Shown: piece by piece, positions 47,210 to 54,790 of the stretch
Layout: each line of letters begins with the position of its first letter
Position numbering within the stretch: the first letter of the stretch is position 1
Source of the DNA: Thermophilibacter gallinarum
Lineage (GTDB): Bacteria; Actinomycetota; Coriobacteriia; Coriobacteriales; Atopobiaceae
Direction: 5' to 3'
Length of the DNA: 64,000 nt
NCBI RefSeq assembly: GCF_014982725.1
Contig: NZ_JADCJZ010000001.1
Span: 1-64,000 of the forward strand
Position numbers and translations under genes: made by a program
Notes under the pieces: model-generated
What the model was told of the DNA's origin: nothing
The model's input: the letters and a program-made list of their open reading frames with translations, nothing else
The model's database searches: none

Positions 47210-48157
47210 CTAGACGAGCGTGCGTCCAATCCCGGTGAGCTGATACTTCTGCCCGACCTTGGTCACGATGCCCTGCGCGGCGAGGTTGGAGAGTACCCGC
47301 GACCACGTGGGACCTGACGAGCCGAAGGCTCGCGTGAGGTCGGACGGGCCGGCGCTGCCGCGCGCGGCGATGAGGGAGACGGCGTTGGACGAGCGCTCGT
47401 CGAGCTCGATCGCGGGCATCTGAGGCGCGGCGGGTGCGTGGGCGTACGCCGGCTGCTGTGGGGCCGTCGCGGGCCAGGGTTGCGGCGGGACTGCTGCGGG
47501 CCAGGTCTGCTGCTGCGAGTGCGTCCAGTAGGTCTGCGATGGCGCTCCCTGCCACGCGGGTGCGGCCACGGCCGCGGGTGCCTCCTGCGCGCCGAGGCGC
47601 TCGGCGCCGGATATGCCGCGGGCCTCGTCCGCGGGCCTCGTCGAGAGCGTGACGACGGTGCCGCCGGCTATGTTGTCCTCGACCTCGAGGCTCCCGCCCT
47701 TGTCCTCCATGTACTGCTGGACGTAGGGAAGGCCGCTCCCCACCCCGCGGATGTAGCGCTTCATCTCCTCGGTCGCCGAGGAGGTGCCGAACTCGAGGGC
47801 CAGGCCCTTCTCGCGTATCCCCGGGCCCTGGTCGGAGAAGCGGATGGTGTTGCCGTTGTCGAGGATCGAGATCGTGGGGGCCTGGAAGTAGGCGTGGATG
47901 AAGTTCTCCACGATCTCGCGTATGACCATGAAGGGTATGGCGCCGCCCTGCTCGCGGGCGAGCCTGGTCACGGTCGCCGTTATCTCCTCGAGGTAGGAGC
48001 GCACGTCCTGGGGCTCTATGACGACCACGCGCGGAGCCGCCGAGGCGTCGTCGTAGACGGCCACGCGCGCGGGATGCTCGACCTGGATGGAGCCCGTGCG
48101 CCCGTCCGTGACGTCCGTCTCGCCGTTCTCGACGAATGGATAGAAGTCCTGCGGCAC
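47210..48157 (-). CDS. GHKL-family ATPase with C-terminal winged-helix-like domain, located in the origin
   Basis: 315 residues; GTG start with GAAAGG upstream. The ATPase part has the N box IREIVENFIHAYFQAP, G1 box ILDNGNTIRFSDQGPGIRE, and G2 box VGSGLPYVQQYMEDKGGSL, as in anti-sigma kinases and histidine-kinase ATPase domains, but there is no H box, sensor or membrane helix. The N-terminal 90 residues include EVEHPARVAVYDD-like and VVVIEPQDVRSYLEEI. After a Pro/Gln/Ala/Trp-rich linker (about residues 205-250) the C-terminus reads SSNAVSLIAARGSAGPSDLTRAFGSSGPTWSRVLSNLAAQGIV, a winged-helix-like DNA-binding pattern. Location between dnaA and rpmH, flanked by DnaA boxes, suggests a role in origin or dnaA control. 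Function not known to me. Confidence 0.7.
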   Translation of the reverse strand: MPQDFYPFVENGETDVTDGRTGSIQVEHPARVAVYDDASAAPRVVVIEPQDVRSYLEEITATVTRLAREQGGAIPFMVIREIVENFIHAYFQAPTISILDNGNTIRFSDQGPGIREKGLALEFGTSSATEEMKRYIRGVGSGLPYVQQYMEDKGGSLEVEDNIAGGTVVTLSTRPADEARGISGAERLGAQEAPAAVAAPAWQGAPSQTYWTHSQQQTWPAAVPPQPWPATAPQQPAYAHAPAAPQMPAIELDERSSNAVSLIAARGSAGPSDLTRAFGSSGPTWSRVLSNLAAQGIVTKVGQKYQLTGIGRTLV

Positions 48158-48528
48158 TGCTTACCTTTCGACAACCGTTCGTCACCTGTAGAAAACTTTT
48201 CGCTGAGAATTCTATTCGAATGAAACTTTTCAACAGGCGATAAAAACTTGTTGATAACTCGTCTGACACGGGAGGAAATTCTGAAAAATCATAGCATTGA
48301 AACGACGTGGTTTCTCGATTTGGAAGAATGAATCCATTCTTCGGTTTCGTGAAATCGGGATTTCACGAGCGGCCGAGAAGCGCCGCATGGGCCTTCCTGT
48401 GCTCTCTACCTGCGGAGCAATCGTGAAGATATTCTGTCGTGAAAATTGACAGCGCCCGCGCGAGACCTTTACAATCTCTGAGCTTATTGCTCTATCTGGA
48501 CGTTCATACCCAATCGGGAGGAATAGAA
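48158..48528. other. origin-side intergenic region with DnaA-box-like sites and hairpins (oriC candidate)
   Basis: The 371-bp gap between the divergent ATPase gene and rpmH is AT-richer than the surroundings. It contains DnaA-box-like 9-mers TTTTCTACA (minus, 48187-48195), TTTTCAACA (plus, 48227-48235) and TTATCAACA (minus, 48249-48257), two tandem hairpins (48323-48342, GAAGAATG/CATTCTTC; 48347-48368, TCGTGAAAT/ATTTCACGA), a CTACCTGCGGAG half repeat (48416) and the rpmH promoter. Together with sites 47155-47194 and the dnaA-rpmH context this is very probably the replication origin. Confidence 0.75.
48446..48475 (+). promoter_or_regulatory. sigma70-type promoter of rpmH
   Basis: -35 TTGACA (48446-48451), 18-bp spacer, -10 TACAAT (48470-48475), giving a leader of about 47 nt to the rpmH start. 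Confidence 0.8.
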
Positions 48529-48663
48529 ATGAAGCGTACGTACCAGCCCAACAAGCGCAAGCGCGCCACCACCCACGGCTTCCGTGCCCGCATGGCCACC
48601 AAGGGCGGCCGCGCGGTTCTCGCCCGCCGTCGTGCGAAGGGTCGCAAGCGCCTCACCGTCTAG
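48529..48663 (+). CDS. rpmH: 50S ribosomal protein bL34
   Basis: 44 residues; GGGAGG ribosome binding site 8 bp before the ATG. The sequence [18 protein letters not shown] and [22 protein letters not shown] is the invariant bL34 pattern. First gene of the rpmH-rnpA-yidD-yidC run leading away from the origin. Confidence 0.97.
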   Translation: MKRTYQPNKRKRATTHGFRARMATKGGRAVLARRRAKGRKRLTV

Positions 48664-48667
48664 TGCC

Positions 48668-48991
48668 GTGAAGGGGACCATCAAGTCCAGGGGGGACTTC
48701 GAGCGGGTCTTCTCGCGGGGGAGACGGTCGGGAGACCGCCTCGTTCGCGTCCGCTCGGTCGCGACGGGGGACGGAAGGCCCGGCAGGGTCGCCTTCGTCG
48801 CCGCCAAGCGGCTCGGCAACGCGGTGTACCGCAACAGGTGCAAGCGCGTGCTGCGCGAGGCCGCTCGGCTGGAGGGTCTTCCCGTCGCAGGCCGCGACGT
48901 GATTCTCTTCTCCACGAACGAGACGCACGACAGCAACCCGCAGGAGGTCGCCGCCTCCCTGAGGAAGCTCCTCAAGAAGGTCGACGCATAG
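48668..48991 (+). CDS. rnpA: ribonuclease P protein component
   Basis: 107 residues; the GTG at 48668 just after the rpmH stop was chosen because the upstream frame overlaps rpmH. The family hallmarks are IKSRGDFERVFSRGRR at the N-terminus and FVAAKRLGNAVYRNRCKRVLREAAR, the RNR motif region that contacts P RNA. It matures tRNA 5' ends. The yidD start follows its stop codon directly. Confidence 0.93.
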   Translation: MKGTIKSRGDFERVFSRGRRSGDRLVRVRSVATGDGRPGRVAFVAAKRLGNAVYRNRCKRVLREAARLEGLPVAGRDVILFSTNETHDSNPQEVAASLRKLLKKVDA

Positions 48992-49228
48992 ATGGTTCCC
49001 GGTACTCTGGGCGCGCTCCCCGCACGGGGTGCCCGCGCCCTGATTCGTTTCTATCAGAGGCGAATCTCCCCGCAGCTTCCCGCACGGTGCATCTACTCGC
49101 CCACGTGTTCCGAGTATGCCTATCGCGCCATCGAGAAGTACGGGCTTGTTCGAGGGGGAGCGCTTGCGTTTCGCAGGATTCTCAGGTGTCACCCCCTTCA
49201 CGCCGGAGGTTATGACCCCGTCCCCTGA
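48992..49228 (+). CDS. yidD: membrane protein insertion efficiency factor YidD
   Basis: 78 residues, ATG immediately after the rnpA stop. [34 protein letters not shown] and [24 protein letters not shown] are diagnostic; three Cys residues are conserved. It assists YidC, encoded 23 bp downstream. Confidence 0.95.
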   Translation: MVPGTLGALPARGARALIRFYQRRISPQLPARCIYSPTCSEYAYRAIEKYGLVRGGALAFRRILRCHPLHAGGYDPVP

Positions 49229-49251
49229 GGGAGACGGGCCACGGAGGAACC

Positions 49252-50025
49252 ATGTGGGAATGGTTTATTAGCTTTCTTACGTCCGTCCTCTCGGGCATCG
49301 AGGGGTTCGTCGGGGACTGGGGTCTCGCGGTCATCGTCCTGACGGTGATCATCCGCCTCATCCTCACGCCGCTCATGGCCCACTCCACGAAGTCCACGGC
49401 TCGCATGCAGGTCATGCAGCCCAAGCTGAAGGAGATCCAGGAGCGCTACGCGGACGACCCGACCCGCCAGGCCGAGGAGCTGCGCAAGGTCTACGCCGAC
49501 ATGAAGTTCAACCCGCTCGGCGGCTGCCTCCCCATCATCCTGCAGATGCCTGTCTTCTTCGGCCTCTTCTCGGTTGCCCGCGACATCTCCCAGCTCGACG
49601 CCAACGCGAGCTTCTTCAGCATCCTCCCGTCCATCTCGGTCTCCTGCTCCCAGATGGTGGAGTCCGGGAACTGGGCGGCCGCGGCGCCTTACCTCATCCT
49701 CGTCGCTCTCTTTGGCGTCCTGACTTTCATCCCCATGGTGCTCAACACCTCCATGCAGGACGCCTCCCAGCGCTCCCAGACCATGACGATGGGTGCGGTC
49801 ATGTCCGTCATGATGCTCGTCTTCGGCTGGGGCGTGCCCGCCGCCGTCCTGCTCTACTACGTGACCTCCTCCCTCTGGCAGGTCGTCCAGCAGAAGGTGA
49901 TCACGCAGCGCGTCGTCGAGAAGGCGAAGGCGGAGGCGGAGGCGGAGGCCGAGGCGGCCAGCAGGCCGATCGAGGTTGACGTCGTGCGTCGCGAGAAGAA
50001 GCCGCGTCCGCACAAGAAGAACTAG
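49252..50025 (+). CDS. yidC: membrane protein insertase YidC (Oxa1 family)
   Basis: 257 residues, GGAGGA before the ATG. Five membrane helices: the first in the N-terminal 20 residues, then GLAVIVLTVIIRLILTPLM with the conserved Arg of the hydrophilic groove, PIILQMPVFFGLFSVA, LILVALFGVLTFIPMVL, and AVMSVMMLVFGWGVPAAVLLYYVTSSLWQ. The cytoplasmic loop contains LKEIQERYADDPTRQAEELRKVY. There is no lipobox, so it is an unprocessed Gram-positive-type insertase. A charged C-terminal tail (KAEAEAEAEAE, then KKPRPHKKN) may bind ribosomes. Confidence 0.95.
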   Translation: MWEWFISFLTSVLSGIEGFVGDWGLAVIVLTVIIRLILTPLMAHSTKSTARMQVMQPKLKEIQERYADDPTRQAEELRKVYADMKFNPLGGCLPIILQMPVFFGLFSVARDISQLDANASFFSILPSISVSCSQMVESGNWAAAAPYLILVALFGVLTFIPMVLNTSMQDASQRSQTMTMGAVMSVMMLVFGWGVPAAVLLYYVTSSLWQVVQQKVITQRVVEKAKAEAEAEAEAASRPIEVDVVRREKKPRPHKKN

Positions 50026-50099
50026 CGACAACAGACCAACAACTGTTGTGATAGTAGATTTCTAATTCACTGATTTATCTGTTTTCACAGGAGGCGGAC

Positions 50100-50687
50100 A
50101 TGGCCGAGGACACAGAGACTCAGATCCTTGAGGAGACGGAGGAGCAGAGCGCCCCTACCGTCGTCGAGGACGACTTCTCTGACATCCGCAGCCGATTCGA
50201 GGCTGGCGAGGAGCTGAGCGACGACGAGATGGATCGCATCGCGGACCTTGCCGTCGGCTATCTCAAGGGGATCCTCTCCCTCTTCGGCGAGGACTCCTGC
50301 TCCATCGACGAGTACGACGGCGAGAATGGTGAGCTCATTCTCGACGTGAACGGCGGTGACCTCGCCGTCCTCATCGGACGCCACGGTCGCACGCTCGACG
50401 CGCTTCAGATGGTGCTGACGTCTCTCATGAGCAGCCGCATCAAGTTCTACTATCCCATCGTCGTCGACATCGAGGGCTACAAGTCCCGCCGTCGCAAGAA
50501 GCTTGAGGACATGGCGCGCAGCTCCGCCGCTCGCGCCAAGGAGCGTGGCGGGAAGGTCACGCTGTCTCCGATGAACGCCTACGAGCGTCGCATCGTCCAT
50601 CTGGCGCTCGTCGGTGACGAGGGTGTGACCACGCACTCCGAGGGTGAGGAGCCCGAGCGCAGGGTCGTCATCACGGCGGTTCGCTAG
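50100..50687 (+). CDS. jag: RNA-binding protein Jag/KhpB
   Basis: 195 residues, GGAGG before the ATG. An acidic N-terminal region replaces the usual Jag_N domain; then follow a KH domain with ILDVNGGDLAVLIGRHGRTLDALQMVLTSLM (GRHG-type GxxG loop) and an R3H domain ending in APYERRIVHLALVGDEGVTTHSEGEEPERRVVI-like sequence. KhpB with KhpA binds RNA and influences cell division and elongation. It is separated from yidC by 74 bp and followed by a strong terminator. Confidence 0.9.
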   Translation: MAEDTETQILEETEEQSAPTVVEDDFSDIRSRFEAGEELSDDEMDRIADLAVGYLKGILSLFGEDSCSIDEYDGENGELILDVNGGDLAVLIGRHGRTLDALQMVLTSLMSSRIKFYYPIVVDIEGYKSRRRKKLEDMARSSAARAKERGGKVTLSPMNAYERRIVHLALVGDEGVTTHSEGEEPERRVVITAVR

Positions 50688-50710
50688 GCTTGCATCCATA
50701 TACGAATCGA

Positions 50711-50743
50711 TGGGGAGGGCATGTTGAGTGCCCTCCCCATTTC
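50711..50743 (+). terminator. Rho-independent terminator after jag
   Basis: TGGGGAGGGCA pairs with TGCCCTCCCCA around a 7-nt loop, followed by TTTCT. It ends the rpmH-jag transcript before rsmG. Confidence 0.85.
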
Positions 50744-50793
50744 TGTGACAATTCCTTTTGAGACACTGGTTTCTGTCAGAGAGTGTGACCGAC

Positions 50794-51516
50794 ATGGATC
50801 TTGTTCTGCAACTACGCAAGGAGCTCGCCACCTATGGCATCCCCTGTTCCGAGGAGCAGGGTAATCTGCTCGTGTCCTATCTCGATCTAGTCATCGAGAA
50901 GAACAAGGTCGTTAATCTGACGCGCATCTCAGACCCTGTCGAGGCCGTGACACTGCACCTCGTCGACTCACTGCTGCCGCTTTCCTGTGATGAGATAACC
51001 ATCAGACCTGAGGATAGCTTCCTCGATATGGGAACGGGTGCCGGCTTTCCTGGCGTCCCCGTCGCAGTGCTCACTGGTGCCCAGGCACTTCTCGTCGACT
51101 CTGTCGGAAAGAAGGTTGCAGCGGTCGAAGAGTTTGCTCGACAGCTCAGACTGACAGGGGTTTCGACAAAGCACTCGCGTCTCGAGGATCTTGCTCGTAT
51201 GATCCCTGGTTCACAGGACTACGTCTTCGCGCGCGCTGTTGCACAGACGAACGTGCTCATCGAATACGCTACTCCCTTTCTGAAGCAAAACGGCATGCTT
51301 GTTGTCGAGAAGGGCCGTCCTGAGGACAGCGAGCTCCTCGAGGCAGAGCGTGCCGCTGAGATTTGCGGACTTGCCCTTGTTTCACGTGAAACCTTTGAGC
51401 TTCCACGAGATCTTGGACATCGTGAGATCCTTCTGTATAGGCGTGTCAGAAAGAGCAAGATTAAGCTGCCGCGCAAGGTAGGCATGGCTAAGAACAGTCC
51501 ACTTGGTCTGAAGTAG
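50794..51516 (+). CDS. rsmG: 16S rRNA (guanine527-N7)-methyltransferase
   Basis: 240 residues from the ATG at 50794; a TTG at 50758 in frame is a possible alternative, and neither has a strong ribosome binding site. SAM domain with LVIEKNKVVNLTRISDPVEAVTLHLVDSLLPL, FLDMGTGAGFPGVPVAVL, LVDSVGKKVAAVEEFARQLRL and VFARAVAQTNVLIEYATPFLKQNGMLVVEKG. Codon use is visibly less GC-rich than in yidC. A parS site is embedded near the 3' end and a second overlaps the stop codon. Confidence 0.93.
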   Translation: MDLVLQLRKELATYGIPCSEEQGNLLVSYLDLVIEKNKVVNLTRISDPVEAVTLHLVDSLLPLSCDEITIRPEDSFLDMGTGAGFPGVPVAVLTGAQALLVDSVGKKVAAVEEFARQLRLTGVSTKHSRLEDLARMIPGSQDYVFARAVAQTNVLIEYATPFLKQNGMLVVEKGRPEDSELLEAERAAEICGLALVSRETFELPRDLGHREILLYRRVRKSKIKLPRKVGMAKNSPLGLK

Positions 51517-51598
51517 TTTCACGTGAAACAGCCCGTTTTGACGTAAAACAGAGAGCAAAACAAAATTGAGAAAAGATGTGGATGTTTCACGTGGAACA
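51378..51598. promoter_or_regulatory. three parS centromere sites
   Basis: Matches to the consensus TGTTTCACGTGAAACA: TGTTTCACGTGAAACC (51378-51393, inside rsmG), AGTTTCACGTGAAACA (51515-51530, over the rsmG stop) and TGTTTCACGTGGAACA (51583-51598, upstream of parA), each with one mismatch. ParB should load here and spread; the cluster is about 3 kb from the origin. Confidence 0.92.
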
Positions 51599-51644
51599 TT
51601 CTCGTATCATGCTGACTAGAGCTTGGCTGTGAAACGGAGGTCAA

Positions 51645-52445
51645 ATGAGCTACAAAGATACCAAGCGAGGACTTCCCCAGCGCGACAGCAAGGTGATAGC
51701 TGTCATCAACCAGAAGGGTGGCGTTGGAAAGTCGACGACGGTCATCAATCTCTCTGCGACGTTGGGAGAGAACAAGAAGAAGGTACTTGTTGTCGACTTT
51801 GACCCTCAGGGGAACTCGACGAGTGGCTACGGCATCGAGAAGGAAGAGCTCGAACACGACGTCTATGACGTGATTCTGCACGATTATCCCATCGAGGACG
51901 TGATCTTGGAGACCTGCGAGCCCAATGTCTTCATCGTCCCGGCAACCATCCAGCTGGCGACTGCAGAAATCGAGCTTGTGACTGCGATGGCTCGCGAGTC
52001 TGTCCTCAAGGATGCCCTCGCAAAGGTGAAGGACGAGTTCGACTACGTGTTCATCGACTGTCCCCCCTCACTTGGCCTTCTGACCATCAACGCACTTATC
52101 GCGGCAAACTCGCTGCTCATTCCCATCCAATGCGAGTACTACGCACTTGAGGGAGTTGCAAAGCTCCTCGAGTCGATGGAGATGGTGAAGCGCCGCATGA
52201 ACCCTGACCTCGACATCTTTGGTGTGCTCATGACGATGTACGACAGCAGAACGACGCTCTCAAACCAGGTGGTCGAGGAGGTCAAGGGTTACTTCGGAAA
52301 GAAGATGTTCAACACGATCATCCCGAGGAACGTGAAGCTGTCCGAGGCGCCGAGCCACGGTCTTCCCGTCGTGAAGTACGCACGTGTGAGCAAGGGATCT
52401 CTGGCATACATGAAGCTGGCGAAAGAGGTGGTTGCTCGTGGCTAA
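51645..52445 (+). CDS. parA: chromosome partitioning ATPase ParA/Soj
   Basis: 266 residues. Deviant Walker A KVIAVINQKGGVGKSTTVINLS, VLVVDFDPQGNSTSGYG, YVFIDCPPSLGLLTINAL and IPRNVKLSEAPSHGLPVVKYA are the Soj/ParA hallmarks. It forms ATP-dependent dimers on the nucleoid that ParB-parS complexes follow, and Soj-type proteins also act on DnaA. AACGGAGGT ribosome binding site; its end overlaps parB. Confidence 0.96.
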   Translation: MSYKDTKRGLPQRDSKVIAVINQKGGVGKSTTVINLSATLGENKKKVLVVDFDPQGNSTSGYGIEKEELEHDVYDVILHDYPIEDVILETCEPNVFIVPATIQLATAEIELVTAMARESVLKDALAKVKDEFDYVFIDCPPSLGLLTINALIAANSLLIPIQCEYYALEGVAKLLESMEMVKRRMNPDLDIFGVLMTMYDSRTTLSNQVVEEVKGYFGKKMFNTIIPRNVKLSEAPSHGLPVVKYARVSKGSLAYMKLAKEVVARG

Positions 52446-53307
52446 GAAAACAGGGCTTGGTAAGGGTCTCGGGCTTCTCGTCGGCGAGGCCGACGCCGAG
52501 ACTGCTGGGATGCGCCCGGATTCGACCCTTCCCATCGACCGTGTAAAGCCGAACAAGGGACAGCCGAGAAAGCGCTTCAAGCCGGAGGACCTCGCAGAGC
52601 TGACCGACTCCATCAAGCAGAACGGCATCCTGCAGCCCATCCTCGTTCGCAAGAAGGGCACTGGATACGAGATCGTCGCAGGCGAGCGCAGGTACCAGGC
52701 GGCTCGAGCCGCCGGTCTGACGGAGGTCCCGGTCGTCATTCGCGACATCTCCGACGAGGATGTCTTCAAGCTCGCCCTCATTGAGAACCTCCAGCGCTCC
52801 GACCTCACGCCGCTCGAGGAGGCGAGGGGCTATCGACAGCTGATCAAGGAGAAGGGTCTGACGCAGGAGGAGCTCGCGAAGGCGTTGTCCAAGTCCCGCT
52901 CGGCGATCACCAACACCATTCGCCTGCTCGACCTCCCCAAGGAGGTGCAGGAGCTCGTCGACGACGGGAGTCTGTCAGCAGGGCATGCCCGGGCGATCCT
53001 TGCCGTGCCGAGCGAGGACGGGCGCATCAGGCTTGCCAAGAAGGTCGTCGAGGAGCGTCTGTCGGTCCGTCAGACAGAAAGTCTCGCACCGCTGTTTTCT
53101 GTCAGTGAGCACACGGAGCGGGCAGTGCGTACGCCGATGCCCCAGTCGTTCAAGCGAGCCGCCCGTCAGATGCGCCTTGCCCTGGACACCAACGTTAAGG
53201 TCAGGAGTGTGCGCGGCAAGAACAAGGTCGAGATCGAGTTCAGCGACGAGGAGGAGCTGGCCCACATCGTGGAGCTTCTCGCCGGCCCGAGGTCGTGGTC
53301 CGACTGA
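52438..53307 (+). CDS. parB: chromosome partitioning protein ParB/Spo0J
   Basis: 289 residues; the GTG at 52438 overlaps the parA stop and has GAGGTGG upstream. TGLGKGLGLLVGEADAE is the ParA-contacting N-terminus; the CTPase fold has LPIDRVKPNKGQPRKRFKPEDLAELTDSIKQNGILQPILV, GERRYQAARAAGL and ALIENLQRSDLTPLEEARGY; the parS-binding helix-turn-helix has KGLTQEELAKALSKSRSAITNTIRLLDLP. A C-terminal dimerisation domain follows. It binds the three parS sites upstream. Confidence 0.96.
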   Translation: MAKKTGLGKGLGLLVGEADAETAGMRPDSTLPIDRVKPNKGQPRKRFKPEDLAELTDSIKQNGILQPILVRKKGTGYEIVAGERRYQAARAAGLTEVPVVIRDISDEDVFKLALIENLQRSDLTPLEEARGYRQLIKEKGLTQEELAKALSKSRSAITNTIRLLDLPKEVQELVDDGSLSAGHARAILAVPSEDGRIRLAKKVVEERLSVRQTESLAPLFSVSEHTERAVRTPMPQSFKRAARQMRLALDTNVKVRSVRGKNKVEIEFSDEEELAHIVELLAGPRSWSD

Positions 53308-53543
53308 TGAGGAGAATCGGGGGGACACTACTGCTCGCAACAATTGCCGCGGCGGCTGGCGTGGTCGCCTATAGGTTCCTGCTCTCTGACGCGGCGAAGG
53401 AGTCGCTCAGAGAGTGCGCGTCAGGCGTCCGCGACGCCGCAGACAAGGTGAGCAGAGCGATCGATAGGGATCAGCTCGTCGAGGAAGACGGTCTTCCCAA
53501 CCGGGAGAGGACCATCTCCGACTGGGAGCAGCTCGGATATTAG
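53307..53543 (+). CDS. small membrane-anchored protein of unknown function
   Basis: 78 residues from the ATG that overlaps the parB stop (TGATGA); an in-frame GTG 12 bp earlier is possible. One N-terminal membrane helix (GGTLLLATIAAAAGVVAYRFLL) precedes a soluble helical tail (DAAKESLRECASGVRDAADKVSRAIDRDQL) ending in DWEQLGY. The coupling with parAB suggests co-transcription. The tail resembles YtxH-like small proteins but no firm family can be given. Confidence 0.65.
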   Translation: MRRIGGTLLLATIAAAAGVVAYRFLLSDAAKESLRECASGVRDAADKVSRAIDRDQLVEEDGLPNRERTISDWEQLGY

Positions 53544-53575
53544 AACGTATGTTCTAGTCAAGAAAGACACGAATA

Positions 53576-53604
53576 CGCCCCGGACTCCCTGCGGGTCCGG
53601 GGCG
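53576..53604. terminator. bidirectional hairpin terminator
   Basis: CGCCCCGGAC pairs with GTCCGGGGCG around a 9-nt loop between the convergent parAB operon and rlmN, followed by CTCTTCTCGCC with the recurrent 9-mer. Confidence 0.7.
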
Positions 53605-53631
53605 CTCTTCTCGCCAGGGATGTCGCAGGGG

Positions 53632-54693
53632 CTACCTGCCGCGCTCGACGCGCTGTTTGAGCTGGCCGCACGCGGCGTCGATGTCGGCCCCGCGGGAGTT
53701 CCTCACCGTGGCCTCCACGCCGACCGACGCGAGACGCCGCACAAAGTCCTCGGCTCGGGCGGGCGTGCTCGGGCGCAGCTTGGACCCCTCGACCTCGTTC
53801 AGCTGGATGAGGTTCACGTGGGCGAGCGTCCCCTCGCAGAAGTCGCAGAGCGCCTGGAGCTCGGCATCGGTGTCGTTCACGCCGCCGATGAGCGCGTACT
53901 CGTAGGTCGGGCGCCGCCCGGTCTTGTCGACGTACTCGCCCATGGCGTTGTAGAGGTTCACGAGCGAGTACTTGCGGACGCCGGGCATGAGGGCGTTTCT
54001 CGTCTTCTGGACGGCGGAGTGCAGGGAGACGGCGAGCGTGAACTGCTCGGGCTCGTTCGCGAAGCGCATGATCTGGGGAATCACGCCGCAGGTGGAGACC
54101 GTGAGATGGCGCGCGCCGATGCCGGCGCCCTCGGGGGAGTTCAGACGCCTCAGGGCCGCCAGCGTGGCGTCGTAGTTCATGAAGGGCTCGCCCTGGCCCA
54201 TGAGGACCACGCTCGTGACGCGCTCGCCGAAGTCGTCGCGCACGTGCATGACCTGCTCGTAGATCTCGGCGTCGGTGAGCGAGCGCGTGAGGCCCGCGCC
54301 GCCCGTCGCGCAGAAGGCGCAGCCCATGGCGCAGCCCGCCTGCGTGGAGGCGCAGACGGCGAGGCGGCTGCCGCTCGGCATGCCCACGCACTCGACGCAC
54401 ACGCCGTCGGAGAGGCGAAGCAGGTACTTTCGGCTGCCGTCCGACGAGGCCTGGCGCGCGACCTCCTCGACGGCGCCCAGGGTGAGCCGCTCGGCGAGCT
54501 GCTCGCGCAGAGCCTTGGGGAGGTTGGTCATCTCGTCCCACGAGCGGGCGTTCTTGGACCACACCCACTCCTCGACCTGCTTGGCGCGGAAGCCCGGCTG
54601 GCCGAGCCCGGCGAGGAGCTCCGTGAGCTCGCCGCGCGTGAGGGAGTGGACGTCTCTTCTCGCGTCCTTCTCGGTGTCTGCGTTGGTGCCCAT
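53632..54693 (-). CDS. rlmN: 23S rRNA (adenine2503-C2)/tRNA methyltransferase RlmN
   Basis: 353 residues from the ATG at 54693; the frame runs further upstream into the divergent ddl gene, which I regard as noncoding. Radical SAM enzyme: GCAMGCAFCATG holds the three Fe-S Cys residues; GQPGFRAKQVEEWVWSKNARSWDEMTNLPKALRE is the N-terminal accessory domain; VLMGQGEPFMNYD and LAVSLHSAVQKTRNALMP follow; the second catalytic Cys is in GADIDAACGQL. It also modifies A37 of some tRNAs. Confidence 0.95.
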   Translation of the reverse strand: MGTNADTEKDARRDVHSLTRGELTELLAGLGQPGFRAKQVEEWVWSKNARSWDEMTNLPKALREQLAERLTLGAVEEVARQASSDGSRKYLLRLSDGVCVECVGMPSGSRLAVCASTQAGCAMGCAFCATGGAGLTRSLTDAEIYEQVMHVRDDFGERVTSVVLMGQGEPFMNYDATLAALRRLNSPEGAGIGARHLTVSTCGVIPQIMRFANEPEQFTLAVSLHSAVQKTRNALMPGVRKYSLVNLYNAMGEYVDKTGRRPTYEYALIGGVNDTDAELQALCDFCEGTLAHVNLIQLNEVEGSKLRPSTPARAEDFVRRLASVGVEATVRNSRGADIDAACGQLKQRVERGR

Positions 54694-54790
54694 CTCTGCC
54701 CCTGTCCTCTGCGACGCGTCCGTTGGAGTATCCTCTTCGGGTGAACACTCAGAGAGTCTAGCGCATGCGCGCCGGGGCGAAGGGACACCG

